A stretch of 64,000 nt of DNA from Odontesthes bonariensis. Its lineage: Eukaryota > Chordata > Actinopteri > Atheriniformes > Atherinopsidae. The translations under genes were made by a program, and so were the position numbers. The stretch lies in contig NC_134514.1 of NCBI RefSeq assembly GCF_027942865.1, positions 1,444,169 to 1,508,168 on the forward strand. The letters are read 5' to 3'. Of this stretch, positions 62,560 through 64,000 are shown one piece after another (the first letter of the stretch is position 1; each line of letters opens with the position of its first letter). The notes under the pieces were generated by a model that saw nothing but the letters and a program-made list of their open reading frames with translations, was not told the origin of the DNA and searched no databases.

Positions 62560-64000
62560 TCATTTGCCCTTCTCTGCTGCCCATCTCTGCTTTTCAGTGT
62601 CATAACAGGGAGACTCACGGAACTCAGTCCAGGAGAGTTCATGAGTCATCCCCTTGTCCTTGTTCATGGCCAACACCTTTGAAGGACAGTAAACGTACTT
62701 GCCCACCACACCCGGGAACCCAGTGTGAATATGAGGACTATCTGGTCCTTGCTTGATTGGTCTGTGGCAAAACCTACACAGAGGACCAGTGGGCTGTTGC
62801 TCAGCAGCCTTCCTCTTCCCGCGCTCCTCCTTCACCTGTCTGTATTGAGCCGATCGCTCCTTTGTGAAAAAAGGAGTCTTTGCAAAATCGTCAAACGGCA
62901 TTCTGGGATTGGTCAGACCTTCTGCTGCATAGGTCTGATGGACTTGTGTGGAACAGTAGAAGTATTTCACCTCCCCAGACTGATAAAAGAGACAGTTCCT
63001 GGTCTTTTTTGGTGGTGGCGGCTGCTGCTGCTGCACGATGTCCCTGATCATCTGCTCCACCTCTGCCTCGGTCACAACTGCCTCCTGGGGTACACTGCTG
63101 CCGGGTGGATTAACTGGTGCAGGTGGGAGGGTTACCACTGGCACACTGACCGTCTCACTCCCCTCTGTGAGGTCATGCCACAGCTGCTGCGTCTCCAAAG
63201 GTTTCTCTGGGCTTGTATTCAGAGACGAGCTGGCATTGGTCTGCTTGGCCAGGTGCTTCACGTAGCGTGAGATGTGCTGTTTGGTGGTGGGATGTAAGAG
63301 GCTGTTTGGATTGCGGGAGGCAACCTGTACAAGGGCAGCATAATCAAAGTCCACCTTGGCAAGGAAGTCTTTCTGTCCATGGTACTTTGTGAGAAGGCCA
63401 TCGATTGCGTCCCCATTGGCTGTGTCCACCGGAAGTGGTTCAGGACAAAAACCAATCCTCCTGCCTTGACGGGACCCGTTCGTGCAGCACGCGGAGAGGC
63501 AAAGCGGGGAAGTGCTGGGGCCGTCACTGAGACAGCTGTTAAAAGGGGGGGAAGCAGAGATACACAAGCCAATAAATTCATTTGTTCATAAAATAAGCAT
63601 GTGACACTACAAATTACTATTAGTATAGACATGACAACATTAAATAAATTACCTTCAACTTTGATAGGCTGATTCAAGAAGTCAAGCGGGTCAAAGTCAG
63701 CCTGTGGCACAGTGTCAGGATGTTCCTCCCTCATTTCCTGAAGTGGGTCTTCAGGTGGCCTGTCCCTCACAGCAGCCTGTTCCTCTTCATCGCCAGCGGC
63801 ACCAGCATCCTTCTGGGACTTGTTCTTGTCCCACTGTAATGGGACAGGTCGACAGCCAGGCTCCACGCACTGGAGTCCAAATCTTTCCCCTGTGTCTGCC
63901 TGTGAGACACGCAGGACGGGATATTTTGCCTGACCTGTCACTGCCTCCGAGGCCTTATTCAGCTCCACCACCAGGAGCGGGTCAAAAACAGCAGGGAGCT
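62560..64000 (-). CDS. Unrecognised multi-exon protein with duplicated Cys motif (3' end, partial)
   Basis: I do not recognise this protein. The frame is open from the window edge to about 63653 (FGLQCVEPGCRPVPLQW, then an acidic stretch and DFDPLDFLNQPIKVE), followed by a donor GTAATT at 63652. Downstream, an open frame of about 300 codons ends at 62560 (LLTKYHGQKDFLAKVDFDYA, a Pro/Gln linker, then a duplicated motif). The motif copies are KYFYCSTQVH...MPFDDFAKTPFF and KYVYCPSKVL...LSWTEFRESPCY, each with a preceding Cys pair region. A pyrimidine-rich acceptor (CCCTTTTAACAG, 63536) would splice out of the long frame, while a weaker AAG at 63465 keeps it. The exact intron is therefore unresolved. 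It could be a host gene, a domesticated element or a transposon-borne gene. Confidence 0.55.

Overview
This is vertebrate nuclear DNA, almost certainly from a ray-finned (teleost) fish. The signs are single-exon fish-type olfactory receptor genes, a Pol III tRNA-Gly gene, and a dense mix of fish-typical transposons (L2-clade, Rex3/RTE, L1 and R2/R4-like LINEs, a BEL/Pao LTR element, tRNA-derived SINEs, TTAA-type and Harbinger-like MITEs, Helitron-like repeats). There is nothing prokaryotic: no operons and no CRISPR array. Most long open frames are transposon proteins or repeat artefacts.

Layout. 1-6.2 kb: broken L2 LINE copies, a 55-bp minisatellite grown from LINE coding sequence, a Ty3/gypsy integrase remnant, an unidentified decayed membrane-type frame and a SINE. 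6.4-7.3 kb: olfactory receptor 1 (minus). 7.7-28.5 kb and 40.0-45.4 kb: the two arms of a large inverted duplication, each with one copy of a second olfactory receptor (27.3-28.3 kb minus, 40.3-41.2 kb plus). The left arm was swollen later by an L2 insertion (8.7-9.9 kb) and by a 5'-truncated L1 (11.6-26.3 kb, flanked by a 16-bp target duplication). That L1 holds an L2, another LINE, a Harbinger-like MITE and a Helitron-like tandem array. 28.5-40.0 kb is the spacer: a Helitron-like repeat, a Rex3 LINE, and inside the Rex3 a young BEL/Pao element (31.0-39.2 kb) with two 436-bp LTRs differing at one base that I could find.

45.4-57.5 kb: an R2/R4-like LINE tail, nested TTAA-type MITEs, a long fold-back MITE, two L2-clade LINEs meeting at their 3' ends, a SINE split by a MITE, and a 32-bp minisatellite. 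57.56 kb: tRNA-Gly(UCC). 58-62 kb: an I-like LINE remnant split by an L1 3' end, then an L2-clade LINE with a 20-bp minisatellite in its coding region. 62.6-64 kb: the 3' end of an unrecognised multi-exon host-like gene on the minus strand that runs out of the window.

Apparent working genes are three olfactory receptors, one tRNA and probably the right-edge gene. The main structural themes are the inverted receptor duplication and repeated tandem expansion of short segments within the C-terminal coding part of several different LINEs.
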